From positions 261,327-325,326 of the forward strand of contig WELB01000049.1 of NCBI GenBank assembly GCA_009602725.1: DNA of 64,000 nucleotides, in the 5' to 3' direction. This document shows, one piece after another, positions 25,029-37,400 of the stretch. The notes beneath the pieces are model-generated. The model saw only the letters and a program-made list of their open reading frames with translations, had not been told where the DNA came from and ran no database searches. Made by a program: the position numbers and the translations under genes. This DNA is from Spirogloea muscicola (lineage: Eukaryota > Streptophyta > Zygnematophyceae > Spirogloeales > Spirogloeaceae). Each line of letters starts with the position of its first letter. The first letter of the stretch is position 1.

Positions 25029-25865
25029 CGCCCCGCCGGTAAAGCCTGCTGCTCTTGCATCAGTGCGCTGCTTGTCGAAGTCGAGCAAGCAGTATGCTTT
25101 ATGCGCCTGCTGGCGATGACGCGCACGCAGAGCCTCAGGGCTTTTACGTTTCTGGCCGCTGCGACGGGCGTGAGCGAGCGGGCACTTCGCCGCCCGCCTC
25201 CACCGCAGTACTGTCAGCAATGGCGACCTGTGGTTTTGTCTGCGCAACAGTCAGCAATGCACCCCAATGCGGCGCCCACTTTCGTGGGAAGCAGTCAGAT
25301 GGCCACGAGAGAAAGAAGCTTCCATTAGAGCGCGATGGCTGTGTTCGGCCAGCCCAGAAAGAAGAGTAGACAAAGCTCAAAGGGGCCGGCCAGAAGAGCG
25401 CTGAAGCGTACGGCGACTCAAGTAGCCACCGGGTGCTCAACATCCCCGGTTGAGTAGCCGCAGGTCAGCGAGACCAGTTCCCGAGTGCGGTCAGCGGGTG
25501 CACCCTGTCTATAGCCAGAGAAGAGCTCCTTCGACTGACGGCCGTGGCTGTGAGAGGCCAGCCCAAAGGCAGGGCTGTGAACAGCGAATGTACGAGGTCT
25601 GAGAGGGCCGGATGGCGTAAGAAGCAGGACACTGTCCTCCGAGGTGTCAGCGAGAGGCGCTCTATCATCTCTCGCGTCGCCAAGCGCACATCAGAGGCTG
25701 CAGCCAAAGCGAGCGAGCGGCTAGGGGGCCAAGGTGAGGCCAGCCTTCGATGTGCTGTGCAAAATACAGGTCAACTGCCAGCTGTCAACGGGCAGCGGTC
25801 AACGGCGATCAGGGTCAGACGGTCAGTTAGTGCTAATTATTGAGAGTTAGAGTCGTTTACAAATT
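25029..25865. repeat. Cluster of hairpin-bearing dispersed repeats
   Basis: No gene. At least two copies of the GGCTGTG...GGCCAGCCC hairpin unit (about 25330-25400 and 25535-25640). Each is followed by a variant of the GACAAnGnnCGAAGGGGCC tail, in minus orientation relative to the LINE copies at 43-45 kb. CTCAGTAG/CAGTAACC-like LINE ends are also present. Confidence 0.6.
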
Positions 25866-26131
25866 CAGGTTAAGGCCACGTCAAGGCTGGCCAGCTGCCT
25901 GGCGAGCACAGGCGTCGGGCATCGCCGGCGTCCGCGGCGGCGGCGGCGGCGGCATCGGCGGCGGCATTGTTGGCGGCGTTGGCGGCGGCGGCGGCGGACG
26001 TGGGCGATGCTGTTGCAGCCACCGCTGGGACTCACGCTCGCCTGCCACGCTGCCGCCGCTCTGGGCCTCGCCCGCGCCACCCCCCGCAGCGGCCCCCCTG
26101 CCATGGCCGCCGTGGCCGTCGACGGCGGCGN

Positions 26132-26171
<40 letters not shown>

Positions 26172-26224
26172 TGCATTGCCGCGCTGACGTCGTCGGCCGC
26201 CGTGGCGCTGGCGGCGTCCGCCAG

Positions 26225-27924
26225 ACGCGCTGCTGGCGGAGGTGGCCCCCCGCGTCCGCGGCGTTGCCACGACCAACTTCGTCGGCGTCTCGGCGTCGCT
26301 CATGGACGCCCTGCCGGCTCTGGAGATCATCTCCTGCTTCGGCGTCGGCGTCGACTCCATCGGTGAGAGCCGCCGCTCGGCGGCCGGCCACCGCCCACAT
26401 GGCCGCTGACTGCTGCCGCTGCCGCCCAATACCGCTGCCGCTGCCGCCGTCAACAACAACAAAAACAACAACAAGAACAACGTCGACAGCAACAACCCAT
26501 TGTTGTGGTTGTTGTCGTCGTCGACGTTGTTGTTATTGTTGTTGTCCTGCGCGTCAATGACTGCCATTGCCACTGCCGCTGCAGCGGCTGTCAGCTGTCC
26601 CAGGACCGCCTGCTGAGGAAGACAGACTCTTCCAGTAGATGGCGACGGCTGTGACTGGCCAGCCTAGGAAAAGGACATAACAAAGTTGGGAAGGCCAGAG
26701 AAGCGCTTGATCACACAGCGACACGAGCGGCCACTGAGGTGCATTAGCCGCTGCTGTGGGCGGCGCAGACGTGGGCAGGGCTCGGGAGCGCGGCGTAATC
26801 GTGACCAACACACCGGACGTGCTGACCGACGACGTCGCCGACCTCGCCGTCGGCCTGCTGCTGGCGACCGTGCGCAAGATCTGTGCCGGCGACCGCTATG
26901 TGCGCGACGGCCTCTGGCTCAGCCGCGGCCCGATGGCGCTCCAGCGCAAGGCATGAACACGGCCTCAACACCACTTCTTAATCCTTGTCCGTTGACCTCT
27001 GAATATTAAGCTTATCACCCTTAACCCTCAATTATTGACCATGTCACAGGTGAGCGGTAAACGCGTCGGCATCATTGGCCTGGGCCGCATCGGCCTTGCC
27101 ATCGCACGCCGCCTCGAGGGCTTCGACTGCACAATCGCTTACCAGAGCCGCCGGCGCCGCCCGGACTGCACATACGAGTACCACGGCGAGCCAGCGGAGC
27201 TCGCGGCCAGTGTCGACTTCCTCGTGGTCGCCTGCCCGCTCAACCCCTCCACACGGCACCTTGTCAACCGTGCTGTGCTTGACGCGCTCGGGCCCGACGG
27301 CGTGCTGGTCAACATTGCTCGGTACTCCCATAAGAGCTTGTCTTTGATGACGCTCTTGTAAACATGCCCAAAAAAGTTGGTCGTATTCTGGTAGCCAAGG
27401 CAGCCGATGCACTTGTTCGCAAGCTCAGAAGAACCCTGCATTGTCTGGGTGCTGGAAGCACAAAACTTGTGTGTAGTATTGCTTTCACGAGCAAAGTGAC
27501 TTAAGCTCTTCATCTGATATGTGTACCCACCCGAAAAGAAGGCTAAGTATGCCACTACATACAGGTCCTTCTGACCATGGAAAATGTGAAATCCTGATTG
27601 CTAAAACCATTTTCTAAATCTTCAATCTCCAGATTGTGACATCGTTACTCCAAGTCGCCCTGGATGTTGTGCAGAGGCCCTGTGGTGGACGAGAAGGAGC
27701 TCGTGGCAGCGCTGCAGGAGGGGCGGCTCGGCGGTGCGGGCCTGGACGTCTTCGAGGAGGAGCCGCAGGTCCCCAAGGCGCTGCTGGAGATGGACAATGT
27801 TGTGCTACAGCCACACGTAGCGAGCGCGACGTGGGAGACGCGCGGCGCTATGGGCGACCTCACCATTGCCAACCTCCAGGAGCACTTTGCTGGCAAACCT
27901 GTCATCACGCCATACCACGAGTGA
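26225..27924 (+). CDS. D-2-hydroxyacid dehydrogenase, hydroxypyruvate/hydroxyphenylpyruvate reductase type (5' end unresolved)
   Basis: Exons in phase: 26225-26362, 26769-26950, 27050-27321 and 27675-27924 (stop). Blocks: [38 protein letters not shown], the Rossmann motif [20 protein letters not shown], then the catalytic Arg (VLVNIAR|GP), Glu ([11 protein letters not shown]) and His ([13 protein letters not shown]). The enzyme should reduce glyoxylate/hydroxypyruvate or hydroxyphenylpyruvate with NAD(P)H. The family members are too alike to pick the substrate, and no peroxisomal SKL-type end is seen (C-terminus YHE). The N-terminal coding exon lies in the CCG-rich tract around 25900-26220, which contains an N at 26131; the ATG at 26103 is a candidate but is out of frame as assembled. 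The intron after 26950 has a GC donor. Confidence 0.85.
26451..26548. repeat. CAA/TTG inverted repeat in an intron
   Basis: An AAC/CAA-rich arm ending in GTCGAC (26451-26487) is mirrored by GTCGACGTTGTTGTTATTG and following TTG units (26518-26545). A second small CAACAAC/GTTGTTG pair lies inside. It could fold into a hairpin with a stem of about 24 bp within the intron of the dehydrogenase gene. Confidence 0.75.
26636..26720 (-). repeat. Hairpin-bearing repeat copy inside the dehydrogenase intron
   Basis: GGCTGTGACTGGCCAGCC followed by an AAGGACATAACAAAG tail matches, with divergence, the dispersed 3'-tail repeat seen after LINE frames elsewhere in the window. Confidence 0.5.
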
Positions 27925-28499
27925 ATCTCAGGGGCAGCTGCGAGGCCTTCCCCCTGCCACCCCACCAGAAAATCCACCCTGCCCCCTCTCCCCCCCTGCC
28001 CCGGCTTCGTCTAAAGTGAAAACTCTTAGTATACGGCAAGGTGCATACTTGTTCAATAGCAAGTACATTAAGCTCAAAGACAGGAGGCTGGCCATCAATC
28101 GTCGGTGTTAGTAAGCTGCAATATTTGCAAAATTGCAGCTATGGAACAAGGTGTATCTTGCAGCGTGTCAAGTCCAAACGTGCTGGGCAAGTAGTGGGGG
28201 AAGGAGTGAGATTGATATCCGCGAAAAATGAAAGCAGCAGTAGCCCTAAGAGCAATGTATAGAAGATGCGGACCAATGTCTGCATGGACACTGGCCAGCA
28301 AATGAATGGGTGCACCTGGAACTGAATTGGTCTTTGCTGTGACACTGGAAAACGAGTTGCCAAGTGTGATAAGATTTTCTGATATCGAGCAGCTGCAGTT
28401 GTAGCATTAGTGCGTCAGCTCAGCCTCTAGCACTTGATCGGTGTCAGCTAGAGGCTGCTGCAGCTGCGGAAGCGCCGCTCCAGATCTGAACATGCTGCC
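27925..28499. other. Spacer between convergent dehydrogenase and UPL3-like genes
   Basis: Nothing recognisable beyond expected 3' UTR sequence. No repeat of the LINE family was noticed. Confidence 0.5.
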
Positions 28500-31400
28500 T
28501 CAAGAAAGGTCAAAGGACCCCTGACCCTCGGACAGCGCATACATCAGCCGCTCCCTCAAGATCTCCTGCAGCCAGCAGTGTCCCGGATGAGTAACATCGA
28601 CACACGTCACAGCACTTGACGAAGCCACCGGCATGGGAACTATTGTTGCCGAATCTCAGCTGGCTTGGTGAGACTGTGCACTTTGACATCAAAAGCGTGT
28701 CGTGTGAAGAGGACAAGTGCGATCTCGACAACATTGCTGTTCTATTACAGTTATCATTGTTATGGTTCCTCTATTAGAACCACAAATACTCCAAATATAC
28801 TTTCAAGACCAATTTTATTCTCAGAAAGAGAGACAACAGAAACGTCAGAAAGGCACCTTGGTTGAGTACGGTGGCAGCTTCACGTAGTTGGCGCACGTCA
28901 TGACGCTGGGCAAGTCCCCGTCCGCCAGCGTCAGGTCGGTCGCTGCTCGTACTCCCGGCGAGTCAGACTGTGGCCCACTCCGACTGGGATGCTGCATTCC
29001 CAAAGTACGCCCGCGATTTCAGCGTGCACTTGAAGTGACAGTGGCACCATACAGTCACGAGCCAGCACAATACCACTGGTTGTCTTGCAGGGCGGAACGT
29101 CTACAGGAGGACAGGAGAAGCCTGGCGCACCTTGCGAACGATTGTGAGCTTGGGCGAGAGGGCGGAGAGGCCGCCAGGCGGCATCCTCGGGGCCCCCGTC
29201 ACGAAGCGCAGGAAAGCGCGCTGCTGGTCCACATCCAGCTCGCCCAGGACCTCCAGGAGCTACACAAGGGCACGACAGATGATTGATGATGTGAGGAGAG
29301 GCACATCACTTGGAACCTAGGAGTGGCTTAGAGTACTCTGATGCTCGCACAAACGCAGACGCAGACCATGGCGCAGCGAGCTGTCACAACTGCCGAACAA
29401 CTTGGACTCTACATAGACTACTGCCATCACAACAGATGACAGAGCTGACAAGCATCTAATGAGGTAAAGTCCGCTAGAAATCTGTAAAGGTCATCTTGAC
29501 ATTGTTTGTTCCTGCAAAGCAGCGCCCAAGTGAATCAAGAGTGACTCACATGGCGGATGGTGGGGCTGTTGGCCGTGTATCCGTGATCAAATTTGATGTG
29601 CTCTGCCACGCTTTCAGCCTAGTCACAACCACCAACTCAATGTCAGCTTTGTGTATCTGATGCCAGCTATGTTGCATCATGCTCAGGTATACTTTGCAGG
29701 CCCTTGACTGAAGTCTATTCGGCGACCAGCAGAGCAGATCAAGCACAATTCACACTGTCTCACCGTCCAGAGCTCCTGATGACCGCATAGAAGAGCGTCC
29801 AGCTCATGGGGCAAAAATATTTGCAGGTGTTTGAGATTGAAAACCTGATGATGTTGAGGTTGGTAACTCCAAGTAAGTACCAAGCTGTCAGAGGCTACCA
29901 TAATAATTGATGCTTGAAATGCTACAATCCAAGCGAGCAAGGGAGGTCAAGCGAGCAAGAGAAATACCAGATACTTAACCAACAGTGGTCAATAGACCTG
30001 GACATCCTTACACACAGAGCATGACGACCTACACCAGCATGGCTATCACAATTTCATGACCCACTGACGAACCTGACTGAAGCCGCCCCGGAATGCCTCC
30101 ATCTGAGCTCTAATGCCCGAGCAACATGTTGCATCGACAACGAGGGCAACATATTCATCCAGATTCTCCAGGGACACCTGGCAAGGTTTCCCAGGCAGCA
30201 CCAGTCACTGAGGCAGAGACGAGCATGACCAAAAACCGCTATCTTGTACTGAAAATCTCATCACCAGATCTGCATTACTTCTTGAATCAATGTCCTAGTA
30301 ATTTGAAGAGTTGCACTTCAGAACAGATGATATGAAGTATTGGCGAATGGCAAGATGGTGTAAGAGCAAGCTTTGGGGATGTGCTGTACACATATTTGTG
30401 CCACGAGCAGGACCCCTGATTGTCTTGATTAATGAGAATTCCATCACGGGAGATTGTAGTCAAAAGCTAACAAAGGGTCGGTGAAACAAACCATGATGTT
30501 GGAGCCGCTGGGCTTCAACTCGTACTCGGGGTACCCTGGGAGCGTGAAGTCCAGGCAGAGGTCTGTGACATCCACGCCCTGCACCCGGAGCTGCTGCGCA
30601 TTGCTGACCAACCCCTGTGCCATGAGGCGGGCTCGCCGCATCGCCACCGCCCGCATCTCCTCCAGGGCCCTCGCCAGTGCCGGGTCAAAGAGCTTGATGT
30701 CATAGAGGTCCAGCTCCTGCGACAATCACGAGTCCCATAAACACATAGCATGTGTAGAGCCTCCAAGCACAGTGCCAGGTCAAGAATGCCTAGCGGCGCC
30801 CTCGAAGTGCTCCTGCTAGTCACTACGCCGGTCCAACTATCACTTTCATATTAAGATATGATGCTTAGAGCAGAGCAATTGGCTGCCAGCAGCAGCTCAG
30901 AAGTGACCAGGCTGCTGCTGTGAGAGGCTAGGACCAGGCAGGAAGAGCGACCAAGTAAATGTAGATGAGCTTTCCACATTCGAGTTACCTAACACCAGGG
31001 ATTACTACACTGGGCTTAAGTGTAGTTCGTACATAGCCAAGGACCATCTTGTAAAAGGCGGGGGAGAGGGGGAGGTCGAGGAGCCGGCCGTCCTGCAGCG
31101 CCTTGGCCATGACGCGGCCCAGCAGCTTGAAGCGCTCGCACACCTCCCTCCTCCTCCCTCCGACGCCTTCGTCCTCGCCGGCTGGCTGACCCTCCTGCCT
31201 TTCTCGCGTCCCCACTAGCGGCGGCGGCCATGGTCGCGGGAAGAGACCCAGAGGCGCCACCACAGCATTGCCGCCCTTGCGGTCGTCACCATGACCACCT
31301 TTCGTCGCTGCGCCCCCTTTTCCATTACCGCCGGCGAGCCCTGTAACCGTGTCGCCGGCAGCACCCTCGGAGCGCCAGAGGCCCAGGGTCGCACGCTGTA

Positions 31401-34400
31401 GCTCGTGCGACAGCAGCGTGTAGAACTCGAGCGTTGGGCCGAGGCCCGTCCCGACTTCGCCAAAATACTCCACCTCCAGTACTACGCGGTGAGGGGCATA
31501 GAGCTCCATGACCTTGGTCGCCGAGTCGAGGATGCGGCCGCGGCTCACGCGCACCTTCTGCCGCTGTAGACGGCCCACCCGGAGGCTCCCCCCAGCACGC
31601 GCAACTCCGCTGCTGCCCCCTCCGGCACCGCCGCCGCCGCTGCCAGGCCCGCCGCCTCCGCCGCCGCCTCCGCCAGCCGCTGCACCGCCGCCAAGTGGGC
31701 TCTGGAGGCGTTGCAGAGCGCGCGAGAGGCCAAACGCAGTGGAGTAGAGGTACTGCTGGCGCACGACGAACGGGAAGAGGAAGGGGTACGTCGCCGTGAA
31801 CTGCCGGCACCACAACGGGAGCGCGCCCGAGCACAGCGCCAGCACGTCCTGCAGCTGCCGCTGCAGCTTCGACGCCAGCTTCTGGCTCACAAACTCCTCC
31901 TCGCCAACGACCGGCGCACCTGCCGCGGACTGCAAACCCCGCGCAGCAACTGCAGCAAGCTCGCCGCTTCCCTCAGCGTACGCCTCCAGCGCGCCCTGCC
32001 AGCGTAGCGCCGGCGCCAGCCGGCTCAACAGCTCCAGCACCCTGAGGAGGCGCAGGATACCGTGCACCGGGCCAGCGCTGCGCTGCTCCTTGCCGCTGGC
32101 ACCATCCGCGGACAACGGTGCGGCGCTGCCCAGGACGCACTCCACCAGCGCGCTCGTCTCACTACGCTCGGCCGCTGGCCACTCCCCCTCCTCCCTACTC
32201 TCTGGCCGGCCGTCCTCCCTGGCCAATGCTGCCGCCGCTTGGCAGCGCTCCCATCGCTGGTACGTGATCGTGTACACCTCGTCCCACAGGCGGCGCGACG
32301 ATGGCCCGCGGCTGTCACCGCCAGCACGCCTGCTGGCCTCGGGAGAGCCGCCGCCACCGTCGTCATCGTCCTCCCCATCGCCATCCTCCACAGCCTGGGC
32401 CTCAGCCAACAACTGGCCCTGGATTGCCTGGATGATCGTCATCGACCTGTCCAGCGGCTTGCCCGCCAGTGCAAACCGGAGCTTCGGCTCCGCCGATGTT
32501 GCTGCCGCTGCTCCCGCTGCCGCCGCTGCCGTCGATAACGACGCGCCTGCCGCAACTGGCAGCCCATCCTTGGCGCCACTGTGAGCGTCCAGCCGTCGGC
32601 TGCTCCCGCCGGTCGCTAGCGCCGCTGCGAAAGAGCTGTACGACCCCATCGGGCTGCTGCCGCGCGGCGCGGCAGCCTTTGGCACTGTCGCTGCGGCTGG
32701 CGACTCGGCAGCCGGCGCCACCTCGACAGCCGCAGCAGCTGTCGCAGTCTCCTCCGGCAGCCGGGCAGTCGCCACTACGCCTGCAACGCCGGCGCTGCCG
32801 CCCTCTGCTGCAAGCTGCACATCGTGCACGCCACTGCACGCCTGCGACGCCTCCTCGCCAAAGAGCTGCCGGACATGGGCACATCCCTGAGCTCAGTACA
32901 GCGGCAGTGCTTCAAGTTGCTCACGCTCAAGATGACCACGACAAGCCCTGCGCCTTGTATCTACAACCAACAAAACTACTGAAAGCTCAGCTCCAGAAAT
33001 GACAACTCAGACTAATTTTATGTCTCAGCCAGATTACCTCGTCTGGCCGGCCCCCAACGCTGCCGTGACGGCCATCGTCACTGGCCTCGCCTGCGACTTC
33101 CTCATCGTCGTCCTCCTCCTCCTCCTCCTCGTCCTCCACCGCATCGCCCATCTCCTCCTCCTCCTCCACGTCCTCCTCGTTGCTCTCCTCCTCTGCTTCC
33201 TCCTCCACGTCGCCCGCCACCTCCCCGCCCTCGGCCTTGCCCTCCTCGGCCTCCTCACCATCGACCTCCATGCGCACCGCGCGCCCCGCCCTTCTTGGCA
33301 CCACCGGGACCTCCTTCGCTACGTCGTACTGGCCAGCCCTGACTTGCTCCTGCTGGGCATTATCACGAGGCCAAAAAGGACAAGATTATCACTTCAGATA
33401 CTTCTCAGATGGATGCACACATTCTGGACCCTGAGTCTTGAATCTGAAGCTGGTCAGACATGGACTCTTAGCCTTCAATCCCCGACCTGGTCCTGAAGCT
33501 GACCCAGGAGTAGTCCATTGACCTGAACTAAGCTTGCTGTCCTTACCAGAGCCGCTGATGCCTCGTCCCTCCTCCCGCTCGCACCTGAGCGCGTGGAGGT
33601 GGCCACCGCCACCGCAGCAGTGGCTGCTGCCGCAGCATCGGTGGCGAGCTTCCAGCTGCCGCCGCTAGCGCCGCCGTTGCCGCCGACCTTGGCCTTGCCC
33701 TTGACAAGCTCTTCAACGTCGGCCTTTGCAGGTGAGGCGGCACTGACGGTCCGGCTCTTGGACAGGACCCTCGCTGTCTGCATGGCTCCCCCGGGCTTGC
33801 TATCACGAGGAGCTGTCTTATCCCTGCCTCCAGACTTGGCCGTTGCCGCTGCCGCCGCTGCCGCCGCCGCTGCCGCCGCAGTTTGCGAGCGTGTGGCCGG
33901 GCGTTGGGGTGCCTCGGCAGGGGCCACTTCGGTCATGGGGTCGGCGCCGGAGCTCTTGGCAGCTGTGTCAACGGCAGCTCCAGCAGAGCACGGCGGTGAT
34001 GTTGGCCGGGGGGGGTCAAGACGGCGTACCCGCGGCCATAGAAAGTCCTCGACAGCGGCAAGCGTCGCAAGTGGCTCGATGAGCACCACGTTGGCGCTGT
34101 AGTCGCGCAGGCCCTCGGCCGCCAGCCCGCCGTTGCGGCACAGCCGCAGCTTGAACGGCTGCTGCAGCGAGCTAAGGCCTGCCGTCATGCCGCCGCTGCC
34201 GCTGCTACTGTTGCCGCCGCGGCGCTGGTGCTGCGCTTGGCTGCTGAGTGCTACTGGAAAGCGCTCCAACGAAGCCAAAGCCAGCTGGAGCTTGCGGACG
34301 AGCACCGCCAGCGGCGGCTGCGTAGCCGCGCTGCCGCCGTCTGCGGGGAGCACCACGTCGAGGAAGAGCCGGAGGCGCTGCAGGACGCGCGCTTGCGCGC

Positions 34401-37400
34401 CGCCATCCTCCGCCGGCGGCGTCGCTCGGCTGCAGAGGAAGGCAAGGAGCGCGTCCGGCACGCCGCTGCGCAGGAACTCGAAAGTCGACATGCCGCCGTC
34501 GCTGCTGCCGTTGCTCAGAGCTGCCATGACCTCGGTGAGCGCAGCCCGCTCGCCGTCCCTCCTCTCCCTCTCCCTCACAGCCTCCTCCTCTCGCTGGCAC
34601 CCCCTCTCCAGCTCCCTCCCCCCACGACCTATCTCCCTCCTCCCTTCACCCGCCCGAGTCTTCTGTGCCGCGGTCTTGCCGCCTGCCTCGCCGCCGCCAC
34701 AGTCGCTGTCAGCAGCATTTAGTGTGAGGCGCACACAGAGCTCCTGCAGCCGCGCAAGGCTGTCGGTCATCGCGCCATTGGTGCCGCCAGCGCCGCTATC
34801 ACCATCTGGAAAGAAGCGGTCTCGGAAGGCCTTCGCGCGCATTGCCATCGCCGCCCGTTGCTCTGCTACAGCTCCGAGGGAAACAGATCAGAGTGACTTG
34901 CAGGAGAGCCAATGTTCAGATCATTCAGATTGCAGCACCTTGCCAGTGTACTACACACCTCGGCGGAAGCTCCTTGACAGCGACGAGCTCTCAGCCACAG
35001 CCGCCGCCGCCATGGGGGTCACAGTTGCAGCCCGCGGCATCGGCGAAGCCGGCAGAGTTGGCGTTGGCGCAGCGGCCTCCTCCCGGCGCCCGCCACGGCG
35101 CGTCCGGGTGGCAGGAGCCTGCTGCTGCAAAGGTGACGGCGTATCACTGGCAGCAGGCGGAGGCGGCAACGGCGACGCTCCATCGACACTGCCGCTGCTG
35201 CCGCTGCGCGTGATGAGCGTGTCAATTGCATGCACGACGCCCTCGCGGACAAAAGCCGGGGCGAACGGTCCCGGCAGCTTCGCCATGAGCATCTCCGCCA
35301 TGTGCAGGCCGGCGGCGAGGATGAGCGGGTCGCGTGAAGCCAGGACGCCCGCCAGGAAGCTGCGCATACCAGAGGACACTTATCAGAATGCCTTTGCAGC
35401 ACTTATACATATTCTCAGCTTATTGATGTTGCCCCTGCCTGCTCGGTTATAGATAAGCGTCAAAGGTGTACAGTGGTCAATTGTCAGTCGTGGTGATCTG
35501 ATCGGTCTGTATGGTGCTGAATGGCAGCAGGGAGCAGAATGGGGACGGACAGCCATGCTTCAGCTAACCTGGCAATGTTGGAGCCGGCGAGAAGGGCCTC
35601 GAGAGCTGGCGCTGGGGTGAAGTGCAGCAGCTTGGCAACGGCCGCCAGGCAGTTCTGGCGCACCGCAGGGCTCACGCTAGAGCTATACAGCTGGCCGCGA
35701 GACGGAGGAGGAGGGGGAATGAGGGGGAAAAGTGAGAGAAATGTAAGGAGGGAGGTGAGAGGAGGAGAACGGAGGATGAGGAAGGTCAGCCGCAGCAGGG
35801 AGGAGGGAGGACGGTGGCAAAGGAGGGGCGTCGGCCAAAACCCCAGCCTGCAAAGCTCCTGGCAGGACTCTCAGGGAACGAGGCACTGCTTCCGCCCTCC
35901 ACAGGGTGCGTCGATGGCAGCAGCAGCACCTCCGGCTCACCTGCAGCAGGATGGGAAAGAGGTCGGCGCCGAAGTGGGCGAGGAGCTCCGGCTGGTCCGC
36001 CAGCAGCTTCTCCCGCACCACCGCCTCGGCTGCCATGGCCGTGTCGGGCTTGGAACCTGCGCCACCAACCTCCTCCTTCGGCATGGTGCTGCCTTGGGCT
36101 GCCCCCACGACAGCTGCAGTGCTGCCGGCAGGCCGGGCTCGCAACCGCTGGCAGGCCCCTGCTGCCGCCGGCATTGCGGGCGGTAGGGGGTTCGCGACGG
36201 CGGCATCCGAGATCGGTGGTAGCAGCTCGTTGACGAGGGAGACGATCTCGAAAATCTACACATCCAGGATGACGCACACGCTTGCCAGCAGCTGTAAGGC
36301 TGGAGTAATTGGACCCTTCTACGTTTTGACAGTAATTATTCCAAGGCTGTTCACCTCATTCAGCTTGCTTCACGTCACCTGTCTCGTGATCCTCACAGTC
36401 CTCAATCTAAGAAAAAAATTCAGACGCCCAATTGAAGTTGGAAAATGGAGGGGATTGCACAGAACAGGGTGAGGCAGAAGAACATAGGAGGAGGGGGGGC
36501 TGGGAAAGGAAGAGGAGGGAGGAGAAGCAGCGCCTGCCTGTTCGGGCGGGCTATTCATGCCTGGGGAGGACGAGCCGCCGCCTGCAGTAGCGGCAGCTGA
36601 GCCGGCAGGCGACAGCGGCGGCCCTGCGAGCAGATCTCGCAGGATACCGCTGATGCCGAGGTGCAGCATGCACTCGGCCGCCACCGTCGACCCCGTCGCG
36701 CACGTGGCCAGCAGCTGGATGAGCCCCTGCAGCCATCGCACCGCCTCGTCTGAGATGAGCGCTTGAGAGCGGGAGCTATTGTTGACTGCGGAGCTCGCCA
36801 CTGGCAGTGGCCTGCAATGGACGCTTTCCATGACCTGCTCACCGTGGTCGTGGAGGTGCTGAGCGGCGCCTGGAGGGTGACCACCGGTCCACTGCTGCCG
36901 CTGCTACTACCGCTGCCGGCAATCAGGCGGACCACCTGTGGGATGAGGCCATGTGACCAGAGCGCGTCGAGCTTCTCGGGCCATGCCGCAAAGGCCTCAG
37001 CGATGCGCGTGAGGCACACGCAGGCCGAGTCCACCACCTGCAGCACGAGGGAGGGAGGAGGAGCGATGAGGGAGGGAGGTGAGAGGGAGGAGAGGGGAAG
37101 GAGGGCGGAACGAAAATTTGTTGCAGCCTAGGTATACGAAGATTTCACTGGCGTTGCGCGACGTCAGAAGGATAACTCAAGCGCTGCTTGGCTCGGCGGC
37201 CAAGGCAGGGTCAGCGTTGCGTCGACAGCGGCAGCAGCAGCGGCAGCTGCTGTACCTTGAAGTCCTGGTACTGCAGCAGGTTGGTGAGGATGGGCACAGC
37301 GTCCATGACTGCGGCTGCTGAGTCTGCCGGCAGCTGGCGGCAGATGTTTGCGGCCGTCGACACCGCCACCCGCTGCGCGCGCACGCCCGTCGCGGGGAGT

